Assembly (NCBI RefSeq): GCF_021699055.1
Contig: NZ_SSXC01000018.1
Span: 1 to 59,734 of the forward strand
Direction: 5' to 3'
Length of the DNA: 59,734 nucleotides
Origin: Blastococcus sp. MG754426
GTDB lineage: Bacteria; Actinomycetota; Actinomycetes; Mycobacteriales; Geodermatophilaceae
A program made the position numbers and the translations under genes. Position 1 is the first letter of the stretch, and each line of letters starts with the position of its first letter. Positions 27,878 to 35,425 of the stretch are shown here, piece by piece. The notes below the pieces were generated by a model, which had not been told where the DNA came from, did no database searches, and saw only the letters and a program-made list of their open reading frames with translations.

Positions 27878-28088
27878 TCCCTGGCGCGACCGTGTCCGAG
27901 TCCCGAACCCTGCCGTCCCGACCATGGATGCGCACCTCACCACCGCCGGCGTTACGGACGATGTCACGTGCCCGGTCCGTCGCCTCCGACTGCGTCCGCG
28001 TGTGCGCGCTCGCCCGAGAAGCCCCGGGCGCCCGCACATCCCAGCCACCATTCTTGCCCGGCACCACGTGCCGATCATTCTTAGTCAC
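27846..28088 (-). CDS. DUF2188 protein
   Basis: 80 residues from GTG 28088; GTG 28100 is an alternative. The sequence follows the DUF2188 pattern: HVVPGKNGGWDVRAPGASRA, then TRTQSEATDRARDIVRNAGG and VRIHGRDGRVRDSDTVAPGN, ending in a PPRD motif. DUF2188 proteins are small, widespread and of unknown function. First gene of the minus-strand cargo set; its start lies about 85 bases inside the repeat array, so the outward end of the element may also supply its promoter region. Confidence 0.8.
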   Translation of the reverse strand: MTKNDRHVVPGKNGGWDVRAPGASRASAHTRTQSEATDRARDIVRNAGGGEVRIHGRDGRVRDSDTVAPGNDPNPPRDRK

Positions 28089-28173
28089 CGGAACTCTCAC
28101 CACCTTCCAAGCATCGTTTCGTACTGTGACAGAACTCGGCCCATGCCGTGGATACCGCACAGAACGTCGATCT

Positions 28174-28267
28174 GAGTCTCACTGCGCGATCCGAGTCTCA
28201 CTCAAGTCACATCGGAGTCTCACCGATACGTTATTCGAGTCTCATGGAGCCGCGATTTCGGTCTCAT
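28174..28267. repeat. five 22-bp-spaced repeats: probable Tn7-like element end at nrdJ
   Basis: The core GAGTCTCAY occurs at 28174, 28193, 28215 and 28237, and as CGGTCTCAT at 28259. Spacing is 19, 22, 22 and 22 bases. Most copies are preceded by a CGCGATT-like segment. Contiguous sites of about 22 bp for the DDE transposase are the hallmark of one end of Tn7-family elements. The local sequence is poorer in G and C than its surroundings. The last repeat ends only 18 bases from the nrdJ stop codon. The exact terminal bases and target duplication could not be set. Confidence 0.78.
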
Positions 28268-28285
28268 TTACCTTCACGTTTCCCA

Positions 28286-31159
28286 TCAGCTGCAGCCGCT
28301 GGTGGAGCCGCAGCCCTCGCAGACGTAGCAGCTGCCGGCCGGCCGCATCTTCGTGCCGCAGGTCATGCACAGCGGCGCGTCGGTGGCGGTGCCGGTGACC
28401 AGCTCGAGCAGCTCGGCCGAGGAGTGGGCCTCCTTCACCGACTTCGGGCCCTCCGGCGTGACCTTCTCCTGGGCGGGAGCCGTCTCGATCGGCGCGGAGC
28501 CGCGCAGCTGCTCCAGGTCGACCTCGTCCTCCTCGACGACCGTGGCCGTCGACGCCGAGGTGCCGTAGCCGGCGACCTGGGCCGCCCGCTCCTCGGCGGT
28601 GAAGATGCCCAGGGTGGCCCGCTTCTCCACCGGCAGGTGGTCCAGCGCCAGGCGGCGGAAGATGTAGTCCATCACCGACTGGGCGATCCGGATGTCCGGG
28701 TCGTCGGTCATGCCGGCCGGCTCGAACCGCATGTTGGTGAACTTCTGGATGTAGGTCTCCAGCGGCACACCGTGCTGCAGCGCGATGGACAGCGAGATGG
28801 AGAAGGCGTCCATCACACCGGCCAGGGTCGACCCCTGCTTGCCGAGCTTCAGGAAGACCTCGCCGAGGCTGCCGTCCTCGTACATGCCGGCGGTCATGTA
28901 ACCCTCGGCGCCGGCCACGCTGAACGAGGTGGTGACGCTCGTCCGCTTCTTGGGCAGCCGCTTGCGCACCGGGTGCGAGACCGGGCTCGGCGCGACCTCG
29001 GCCTCGACGGCCTTCTCCGCCTTCTTGGCCTTGGCGTCGGACAGCGGCTGGCCGACCTTGCAGTTGTCGCGGTAGATCGCCAGCGCCTTGAGGCCCATCT
29101 TCCAGCCCTGGAAGTAGATGTTCTCGACGTCCTCGACGGTCGCCGTCTCGGGCATGTTGACCGTCTTGGAGATGGCGCCGGAGATGAAGGGCTGCACCGC
29201 GGCCATCATCCGGACGTGACCCATCGGGGAGATGGCCCGCTCACCCATCGCGCAGTCGAACACCTCGTAGTGCTCGGGGCGCAGGCTCGGCGCGTCGACG
29301 ACGTGGCCGTGCTCGGCGATGTACTCGACGATCGCCTCGATCTGCTCCTCCTGGTAGCCCAGGCTGCGCAGCGCCCGCGGCACCGTCTGGTTGACGATCT
29401 GCATGGAGCCGCCGCCGACCAGCTTCTTGAACTTGACCAGCGAGAAGTCCGGCTCGATGCCGGTCGTGTCGCAGTCCATCATGAAGCCGATCGTGCCGGT
29501 GGGGGCCAGCACCGAGGCCTGGGCGTTGCGCCAGCCGTTGTCGGCGCCGATCTCCAGGCACTCCTGCCACTGCTGCGTGGCGACCTTCAGCACGTCGGCG
29601 TCGTCGGCACCCACCGGGCGGATGGCGTCGTTGGCGGCGGCGTGCTTGCGCATCACCCGGGCGTGCGCGTCCGCGTTGCGGGCGTAGCCCTCGTACGGCC
29701 CGACGATGCCGGCGAGCTCGGCCGAGCGCCGGTAGGCGGTGCCGGTCATCAGCGAGGTGATGGCCGCGGCCAGCGTCTGGCCACCGCGCGAGTCGTAGGC
29801 GTGGCCGGTGGCCATGAGCAGGGCGCCCAGGTTGGCGTAGCCGATGCCCAGCTGGCGGTAGGCCCGGGTGGTCTCACCGATCGGGTCGGTCGGGAAGTCG
29901 GCGAAGCAGATCGAGATGTCCATCGCGGTGATGACCAGCTCGACGGCCTTCACGAAGTTCTTGGCGTCGAACGTGCCGTCGTCCTTGAGGAACTTCATGA
30001 GGTTCAGCGACGCCAGGTTGCACGAGCTGTTGTCCAGGCTCATGTACTCCGAGCACGGGTTGGACGCGTTGATGCGGCCGGTCTCGGGGTTGGTGTGCCA
30101 GTCGTTGATCGTGTCGTCGTACTGGATGCCGGGGTCGGCGCACTCCCACGCGGCCTGGGTGACCTTGCGGAACAGCGACTTGGCGTCGACGGTCTCGATG
30201 ACGGAGCCGTCGAGGCGGGCCCGGAGACCGAACTCGTCGCCCTCCTCGACCGCGCGCATGAACTCGTCGGAGACGCGCACGGAGTTGTTGGCGTTCTGGT
30301 ACTGGACGCTGGTGATGTCCTTGCCGCCGAGGTCCATGTCGTAGCCGGCGTCGCGCAGCGCGCGGATCTTGTCCTCCTCGCGCGCCTTGGTCTCGATGAA
30401 CTCCTCGATGTCGGGGTGGTCGATGTCGAGGACGACCATCTTCGCGGCGCGGCGGGTGGCACCACCGGACTTGATGGTGCCCGCGGAGGCGTCGGCGCCG
30501 CGCATGAAGGACACCGGGCCCGAGGCGGTGCCGCCGGAGGAGAGCAGCTCCTTGGAGGACCGGATGCGGGAGAGGTTCAGGCCGGCGCCGGAGCCGCCCT
30601 TGAAGATCAGGCCCTCCTCGCGGTACCAGTTGAGGATCGAGTCCATCTCGTCGTCGACGGCGAGGATGAAGCAGGCGCTGACCTGCTGCGGCGCGCTGGT
30701 GCCGACGTTGAACCAGACGGGCGAGTTGAAGCTGAAGTACTGGTGCAGCAGCATCCAGGTCAGCTCGTGCTCGAAGATCTCGGCGTCGCCCTCGGAGGCG
30801 AAGTAGCCGTGCTCGCGGCCGGCCTCGGTGTAGGTGAGCACCACCCGGTCGATGAGCTGGCGCAGGCTCGTCTCGCGCTGCGGGGTGCCGACGGCACCGC
30901 GGAAGTACTTCGTGGTGACGATGTTGGTGGCGTTGATGCTCCACTCGGACGGGAACTCGACACCGCGCTGCTCGAAGTTGATCGAGCCGTCCCGCCAGTT
31001 GGTCATGACGACGTCGCGACGCTCCCAGGTCACCTCGTCGTACGGGTGCACACCAGCGGTGGTGAAGACGCGCTTGATCTTGAGGCCCTTGGCACGGCTG
31101 GGCGTCTTGGCGCTGCGGCGGGTGCGGGCGCCGGCCACGCGGTCGTCGGTCTCGGTCAT
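28286..31159 (-). CDS. nrdJ: vitamin B12-dependent (class II) ribonucleotide reductase
   Basis: Makes deoxyribonucleotides using an adenosylcobalamin radical, with or without oxygen. 957 residues, normal for the long actinobacterial NrdJ. Motifs include FKGGSGAGLNLSRIRSS, NPCSEYMSLDNSSCNLASLN (active-site cysteine region) and PTGTIGFMMDCDTTGIEPD. A C-terminal zinc ribbon reads CMTCGTKM ... CYVCEGCGS with a final SGCS. ATG 31159 has GGGAGAG upstream. It is second gene of nrdR-nrdJ. The 3' end abuts the transposon repeat array, which makes nrdJ the likely attachment gene. Confidence 0.96.
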   Translation of the reverse strand: MTETDDRVAGARTRRSAKTPSRAKGLKIKRVFTTAGVHPYDEVTWERRDVVMTNWRDGSINFEQRGVEFPSEWSINATNIVTTKYFRGAVGTPQRETSLRQLIDRVVLTYTEAGREHGYFASEGDAEIFEHELTWMLLHQYFSFNSPVWFNVGTSAPQQVSACFILAVDDEMDSILNWYREEGLIFKGGSGAGLNLSRIRSSKELLSSGGTASGPVSFMRGADASAGTIKSGGATRRAAKMVVLDIDHPDIEEFIETKAREEDKIRALRDAGYDMDLGGKDITSVQYQNANNSVRVSDEFMRAVEEGDEFGLRARLDGSVIETVDAKSLFRKVTQAAWECADPGIQYDDTINDWHTNPETGRINASNPCSEYMSLDNSSCNLASLNLMKFLKDDGTFDAKNFVKAVELVITAMDISICFADFPTDPIGETTRAYRQLGIGYANLGALLMATGHAYDSRGGQTLAAAITSLMTGTAYRRSAELAGIVGPYEGYARNADAHARVMRKHAAANDAIRPVGADDADVLKVATQQWQECLEIGADNGWRNAQASVLAPTGTIGFMMDCDTTGIEPDFSLVKFKKLVGGGSMQIVNQTVPRALRSLGYQEEQIEAIVEYIAEHGHVVDAPSLRPEHYEVFDCAMGERAISPMGHVRMMAAVQPFISGAISKTVNMPETATVEDVENIYFQGWKMGLKALAIYRDNCKVGQPLSDAKAKKAEKAVEAEVAPSPVSHPVRKRLPKKRTSVTTSFSVAGAEGYMTAGMYEDGSLGEVFLKLGKQGSTLAGVMDAFSISLSIALQHGVPLETYIQKFTNMRFEPAGMTDDPDIRIAQSVMDYIFRRLALDHLPVEKRATLGIFTAEERAAQVAGYGTSASTATVVEEDEVDLEQLRGSAPIETAPAQEKVTPEGPKSVKEAHSSAELLELVTGTATDAPLCMTCGTKMRPAGSCYVCEGCGSTSGCS

Positions 31160-31277
31160 GGTGTGGAGCTCTCCCTGGTCGTGTGTCGCGTGGTGCATCG
31201 CGGGGCTGCGCGGTGGTGCTGCGCGGTGGCGGATCGGGGGCTGGGGAAGAGCCGCGATCGGTAACTGCTCGAACTGC

Positions 31278-31300
31278 TGTCTATCGGGTGGCACCGACAG
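31278..31300 (-). promoter_or_regulatory. PafBC-type promoter-like motif before nrdJ
   Basis: On the minus strand CTGTCGGTG, then 8 bases, then TAGACA. The DNA-damage promoter bound through PafBC reads TTGTCRGTG-N8-TAnnnT. The upstream element shares 13 bases with the recA copy (AACTGTCGGTGCC), but the last base of the -10 element is A instead of T. It lies just after the nrdR stop codon, so it could give nrdJ a private promoter. Confidence 0.45.
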
Positions 31301-31303
31301 TTC

Positions 31304-31828
31304 TCAGGTGCCGGCGGGGGTGCCGGACGGCACCGGCTGACGGGGTGCGGGCGGCCCCTCCTCCCCCGGCGGCGCGCCGCCGGACTGCCGGGCCCGGAGC
31401 TCGGCGATCTCCCGCTCGAAGTCGGCCACCGAGGTGAAGGAGCGGTAGACGCTGGCGAACCGGAGGTAGGCCACCTCGTCCAGTTCGCGCAGCGGGCCGA
31501 GGATGGCCAGGCCGACCTCGTGGCTCGGCACCTCCGCGGCGCCGCTGGCGCGGATGGCGTCCTCCACCTGCTGGGCGAGGAGCTTGAGCTGGTCCTCGTC
31601 GACCGGCCGGCCCTGGCAGGCCCGGCGGACGCCGGCGACGACCTTGCTGCGGTTGAACGGTTCGCTGACGCCGTTGCGCTTGACGACGGCGAGCACCGCC
31701 TCCTCGACGGTGGTGAACCGCCGGCCGCACGCAGGGCACGAGCGGCGACGACGCGTCGTGGCGCCCTCGTCGGCCTCCCGCGAGTCGATCACCCGGCTGT
31801 CGGCGTTGTGGCAGAACGGGCAGCGCAC
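31304..31828 (-). CDS. nrdR: transcriptional repressor NrdR
   Basis: Represses ribonucleotide reductase genes when dATP is bound. 174 residues: an N-terminal zinc ribbon ([17 protein letters not shown] and [12 protein letters not shown]) and an ATP-cone ([20 protein letters not shown] through [14 protein letters not shown]), followed by a proline-rich tail. The GTG at 31828 is set by GGAGGTGAACC and by the conserved MxCPxC start. nrdJ follows 144 bases downstream on the same strand. Two NrdR boxes precede the gene, so the operon is autoregulated. Confidence 0.96.
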   Translation of the reverse strand: MRCPFCHNADSRVIDSREADEGATTRRRRSCPACGRRFTTVEEAVLAVVKRNGVSEPFNRSKVVAGVRRACQGRPVDEDQLKLLAQQVEDAIRASGAAEVPSHEVGLAILGPLRELDEVAYLRFASVYRSFTSVADFEREIAELRARQSGGAPPGEEGPPAPRQPVPSGTPAGT

Positions 31829-31951
31829 GATGGTTCACCTCCTCCGCCGGGCGCCCGCCACCGGCTGCCTGTGGAGCTCCCTGGGGACATCCGGTGGACG
31901 CCGCGGGGAGAACCTGAGGATGGGCCTGTGGACGGGCTTACAGCTGTGTAA

Positions 31952-31998
31952 CTACTAGATGTAGGGGAACCCTAGGACGGCGCCCACAAGATGTGCAA
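31952..31998 (-). promoter_or_regulatory. nrdRJ promoter with two NrdR boxes
   Basis: Minus-strand CACATCTTGTG (31985-31995) and CTACATCTAGTAG (31952-31964) match NrdR-box symmetry; their centres are 32 bases apart, about three helical turns. A -35 TTGCAC (31993-31998), 18-base spacer and -10 TAGGGT (31969-31974) overlap and lie between them. The leader of about 130 bases is too short for a cobalamin riboswitch and none was recognised. Confidence 0.72.
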
Positions 31999-32254
31999 GT
32001 GATCGTTTCTCCGGCGTGTTCCGCCCCGACACTGCGGTGCGCAGGCGGAACAGCGGCCCCCAGCCGTCACAGCGGCACCGCGGCGACACGCCGACGAACG
32101 CCCCGCGGGAGGGCACCCGTCGCGCCGGGCACGGTCGACCGCACACCCGACACACCGCGAGCGCGCCGGCCACCCGGCCGACGACCACCCGGAGGCCATG
32201 TACGGCAGCAGGGCGAGGCCGGCCGCCGGGCCTCCGTCACGGGGCGCGAGCGGG

Positions 32255-32965
32255 TCAGACGTGGACGGCGCCGTCCAACCGGGGCCGCCGGGAGTGCGGG
32301 ACCTGGTTCCCCAGGCGCATCGGCCGGGTGAGCAGGTCGGGCTCGACGTCCGCGGGAGGGGTCCAGCCGTGCCCGGCCGGACGCCGCTCCACCGGGTGGG
32401 CGGCGCGCGCCGCGGGCACCGCCCACGCGCCGGACCGGTTGCCACGCGCCACGACCGGCCCACCCGTCACGACCGGCTCGAGGTGACCGGTGTCGGCGGC
32501 CCGGTGCCGACCGACGGCAGGGGCGGAAGCGGTCGCCGGGGCCCGGTGACGACCGGCCGCGGTCGCCGGCCTCGGAGTGGCCGGGCTCTCGGCGACCTCG
32601 GGAGCCCGCCGACGCCCCTCGGGGCGAGCGGTGGCCGGGCGGACGCCCGCATCCCGCTCCAGCGGCAGACCGGCGGTCTCGTCATGGGCGACCGGGCCGG
32701 CCTCCTGCGACGGGGAAGGCGCCTGCGCGGGCATCACCCGCGTCGCCGGGACGGCCTCGGCGGGCGGCGGCTCGGGCAGTCGCACCGCTGCCAGATCGGT
32801 CCAGGCCGTGCATTCGACACCGTCGACCACGACGCGGACCCACATCTGGCAGGCGCCCGCGTCGTCGTGCCGCCAGCCCAGGAGCTCGCCGGCGCACCAG
32901 TTCCCCGCCTGGTGGACCTCGACGACCTGGGGCTGGCTGGTGAACACCGCGGCGCGACTCTCCAT
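32255..32965 (-). CDS. hypothetical protein with conserved N-terminal domain and long disordered tail
   Basis: 236 residues from ATG 32965. The first 80 (VFTSQPQVVEVHQAGNWCAG, then WVRVVVDGVECTAWTDL) look like a compact beta domain. The rest is low-complexity, rich in Arg, Ala and Pro with repeats of the type AGRHRAPAT / VGRHRAADTG. The gene sits between nrdR and the LysM gene, where a lineage-specific protein of this type is plausible. No function is recognised. No strong ribosome site is visible; an upstream GTG is possible. Confidence 0.62.
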   Translation of the reverse strand: MESRAAVFTSQPQVVEVHQAGNWCAGELLGWRHDDAGACQMWVRVVVDGVECTAWTDLAAVRLPEPPPAEAVPATRVMPAQAPSPSQEAGPVAHDETAGLPLERDAGVRPATARPEGRRRAPEVAESPATPRPATAAGRHRAPATASAPAVGRHRAADTGHLEPVVTGGPVVARGNRSGAWAVPAARAAHPVERRPAGHGWTPPADVEPDLLTRPMRLGNQVPHSRRPRLDGAVHV

Positions 32966-33101
32966 GACGCTGGACACGGGATGACCGTAGGCGGGCCATG
33001 AGCACACTGCGTGAACGCGCCGACACAGAGGGTTGACGAAGTCGTCGAACGGGCATTGTGAACCTCTCGCCATGGCCGCGCGGCCGCACGGGACCGGCCG
33101 A

Positions 33102-33599
33102 TCAGGGCAGCAGCAGCACCTGACCGGGAGCGATCGCCGCGCTCCCGAGCTCGTTGAGCCGGCGGATGTCGACGATGACGTCGCGCACGTCGCGCCCCCC
33201 GGCTGCTGCACCCGCGATCGACCAGAGCGTGTCCCCGGGTTCCACGATCACCTTCGTCGTGCCCATCAGCTCCAGCCCGCCCCCGTCCTCGCCGAGGGCG
33301 GCGCCGACGAGGGCGACCACCCCGAGACCCAGGAGCAGGACGGCCACCGCGACCACGCGGCGCCCGCGCGCCGTCAGCCGGAGCGGTGGGACCGGCGGCG
33401 GCACCGCCCGGCCGGCGACCGTCCGGGCGCGGCCCGCCGGCCGGGACTCCCCCTGGCGGGTCGCGGGCGCGACGGGTTCCGCGTAGGCGCGGGGCGGTGG
33501 CAGGACCCTCAGGTGGCGCGCGGGCACCCGCGCCGCGCTGCCGTGCGCCACGCCCACCGACGACTCCGCGCGGACGCGCAACGCAGCACCGCTGTCCAT
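33102..33599 (-). CDS. LysM-domain membrane-anchored protein
   Basis: 165 residues. An Arg/Pro-rich cytoplasmic part is followed by one transmembrane helix ([20 protein letters not shown]) and a C-terminal LysM domain ([19 protein letters not shown] to APGQVLLLP) that would bind peptidoglycan. The lexA - LysM - nrdR order is conserved in many actinobacteria, where this protein resembles the cell-division suppressor family (DivS/ChiZ-like). Divergent from lexA across three SOS boxes, so it is probably induced by DNA damage. ATG 33599 follows GGGAG. Confidence 0.87.
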   Translation of the reverse strand: MDSGAALRVRAESSVGVAHGSAARVPARHLRVLPPPRAYAEPVAPATRQGESRPAGRARTVAGRAVPPPVPPLRLTARGRRVVAVAVLLLGLGVVALVGAALGEDGGGLELMGTTKVIVEPGDTLWSIAGAAAGGRDVRDVIVDIRRLNELGSAAIAPGQVLLLP

Positions 33600-33633
33600 G
33601 TCTCCCGCCCTCCTGGCCGGCACCCCGCCGGCC

Positions 33634-33727
33634 CGAACACCTGTTCGATTCGAACGCCTGTCCGATGTCTACCGGACGATGCCGACAGAAGCGATGCGAC
33701 ACGGAGAACTTTCGAACGTGTGTTTGA
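33634..33727. promoter_or_regulatory. three LexA (SOS) boxes between the LysM gene and lexA
   Basis: CGAACACCTGTTCGA (33634-33648), TCGAACGCCTGTCCGA (33650-33665) and TCGAACGTGTGTTTGA (33712-33727) match the actinobacterial consensus TCGAAC-N4-GTTCGA, the first most closely. Their placement implies that LexA controls both divergent genes. Confidence 0.9.
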
Positions 33728-33804
33728 ACTGGCCCGGGATCGGCGCTACCGTTCAGCGGACGACGACGGTCGAGCGCTGCACGGGCAGCCGGCGAGGAGG
33801 AGAC

Positions 33805-34569
33805 GTGGCGGACTCGAGCGGGACCTCCGGCGGTGGGCGCGGCACGCGCGGGGCGACCCCGGAGGCGGGCGGCACCGCGTCGGTGCGCACCTTCCCCGAT
33901 CGCACGGCTGACGGCGACGGGCTCACCCAGCGGCAGCGGCGGGTCCTCGAGGTGATCCGCGACTCCATCGACCGCCGGGGCTACCCGCCGTCGGTCCGGG
34001 AGATCGGCGAGGCGGTGGGGCTGTCGTCGGCGTCCTCGGTCGCCCACCAGCTGTCCGTGCTGCAGAAAAAGGGCTGGCTGCGGCGCGACCCCAACCGGCC
34101 CCGCGCGCTGGACGTCCGGCTCCCCGGTGACACGGGCCGGGGCGCGGCCACGCACGCCGAGCCGCCGGTGGTCGCCGACGGCGAGCAGGCCTCCGCCCCC
34201 ACGTACGTCCCGCTCGTCGGGCGGATCGCCGCCGGTGGCCCGGTCCTGGCCGAACAGGCGGTGGAGGACGTCTTCCCGCTCCCCCGCGAGCTCGTGGGCG
34301 AGGGGACCGTCTTCATGCTCAAGGTGGCCGGCGACTCGATGGTCGAAGCCGCCATCTGCGACGGCGACTGGGTCGTCGTCCGCCAGCAGCCCACTGCCGA
34401 GAACGGGGAGATCGTCGCCGCCATGATCGACGGCGAGGCGACCGTCAAGACCTACAAGCGGCGGGACGGTCACGTGTGGCTGCTGCCGCACAACCCGGCC
34501 TACGAGCCCATCCCGGGCGACAAGGCGACGATCCTCGGCCGGGTGGTCTCGGTCCTGCGCCGGGTCTGA
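33805..34569 (+). CDS. lexA: SOS repressor LexA
   Basis: 254 residues. The winged helix ([20 protein letters not shown], about residues 55-95) binds SOS boxes. The C-terminal latent protease has the Ala-Gly cleavage site in [10 protein letters not shown], the Ser in GDSMVEA and the Lys in TVKTYKR. RecA filaments trigger self-cleavage after DNA damage. GTG 33805 is set by GGAGGAGAC 5 bases upstream. A poorly conserved N-terminal extension of about 35 residues is normal for actinobacterial LexA. Confidence 0.97.
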   Translation: MADSSGTSGGGRGTRGATPEAGGTASVRTFPDRTADGDGLTQRQRRVLEVIRDSIDRRGYPPSVREIGEAVGLSSASSVAHQLSVLQKKGWLRRDPNRPRALDVRLPGDTGRGAATHAEPPVVADGEQASAPTYVPLVGRIAAGGPVLAEQAVEDVFPLPRELVGEGTVFMLKVAGDSMVEAAICDGDWVVVRQQPTAENGEIVAAMIDGEATVKTYKRRDGHVWLLPHNPAYEPIPGDKATILGRVVSVLRRV

Positions 34570-34577
34570 CGACACGA

Positions 34578-34620
34578 CGTCGGTGGCCGGCCGGGGCTTC
34601 GTGCCGGCCGGCCACCGACG
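34578..34620. terminator. bidirectional terminator between lexA and the enoyl-CoA hydratase gene
   Basis: A perfect 15-bp stem (CGTCGGTGGCCGGCC / GGCCGGCCACCGACG) with a 13-base loop lies between two convergent genes. Confidence 0.82.
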
Positions 34621-34636
34621 TGCACGGGCGCGGTGA

Positions 34637-35425
34637 TCAGCGCCGCTGGTAGTTCCCGTCCCGCTTCTCGAAGAAGGCCTGCAGCGCCTCCTGGTGGTCG
34701 TCGGTGCGGAACATCTCGAGGAAGCGCTTGGTCTGCAGCGCCTGCCCTTGCGCGAAGTCCATCTCGAACGCCCCGGTGACCGCCTCCTTCGTCGCCTCCA
34801 CGGACAGCGGCGCACGGGTGGCGATCCGCTGGGCCTTCGCGAGCGCGGCCGTCATGAGGTCGGCCGGCTCGTGCACCTCCGTGACCAGGCCCCAGTTCAG
34901 CGCCTGCTGCGCGGTGTACCGGGCCCCGGTCAGCAGGATCTCCTTGGCCGGCCCCAGGCCGATGACACGCGGAAGACGCCAGAAGCTCACGATGAGCCCC
35001 ACGTTCACCCCGGCAGCCACGAAGAACGCCTCGGTGGATGCGATGCGGATGTCGCAGCAGAGCGCGAACTCCAGCCCGCCGCCGATGGTCGCCCCGTTGA
35101 TCGCGGCGATCACCGGTGCCCGGAAGTTCTGCACCCCGTTCAGCACCCGGCCGAACCCGGCCAGGTAGTCCTCGAGCTGCTCGTCGCTCATGGACTGGTC
35201 CTCGCCGAGGTGGGCACCTGCGGTGAACGCCCGCCCCTCCCCGGTGATGACCAGGCAGCGCACCTGCTCGTCGGCGTCCAGGATGTCGAGCGCCCTCATG
35301 AACGACCGCCGGCTCTCCCAGCTGAAGGTGTTCGAGGGCGGGCTGTCCAGGGTGAGGACGGCGATGTGCGGGGTCTCGTAGCGCAGGTGGACCCCGGGGC
35401 CTACGTCGGTCGTGGTCACGGTCAT
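34637..35425 (-). CDS. enoyl-CoA hydratase/isomerase family protein with altered active site
   Basis: 262 residues of crotonase fold. The oxyanion-hole segment GEGRAFTAGAHLGED and INGATIGGGLEFALCCDIR are typical, and the first catalytic Glu (GGGLEF) is kept. The second catalytic Glu, normally in QPEIxLG, is replaced: the region reads VAAGVNVGLIVSFWRLPR. It may therefore be an isomerase, hydrolase or decarboxylase rather than a hydratase (inference). Its ATG overlaps the permease stop codon by 4 bases, placing it last in the CoA-transferase / ABC transporter operon, so it probably acts on the imported and CoA-activated acid. Confidence 0.82.
   Translation of the reverse strand: MTVTTTDVGPGVHLRYETPHIAVLTLDSPPSNTFSWESRRSFMRALDILDADEQVRCLVITGEGRAFTAGAHLGEDQSMSDEQLEDYLAGFGRVLNGVQNFRAPVIAAINGATIGGGLEFALCCDIRIASTEAFFVAAGVNVGLIVSFWRLPRVIGLGPAKEILLTGARYTAQQALNWGLVTEVHEPADLMTAALAKAQRIATRAPLSVEATKEAVTGAFEMDFAQGQALQTKRFLEMFRTDDHQEALQAFFEKRDGNYQRR

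Noticed and set aside
28148-31264. Very long open frame opposite nrdJ
   Set aside because: Shadow of nrdJ caused by high GC at third positions; the nrdJ frame has all family motifs.
31829-31990. Cobalamin riboswitch upstream of nrdR-nrdJ
   Set aside because: The leader is short and the B12-box consensus is not seen.
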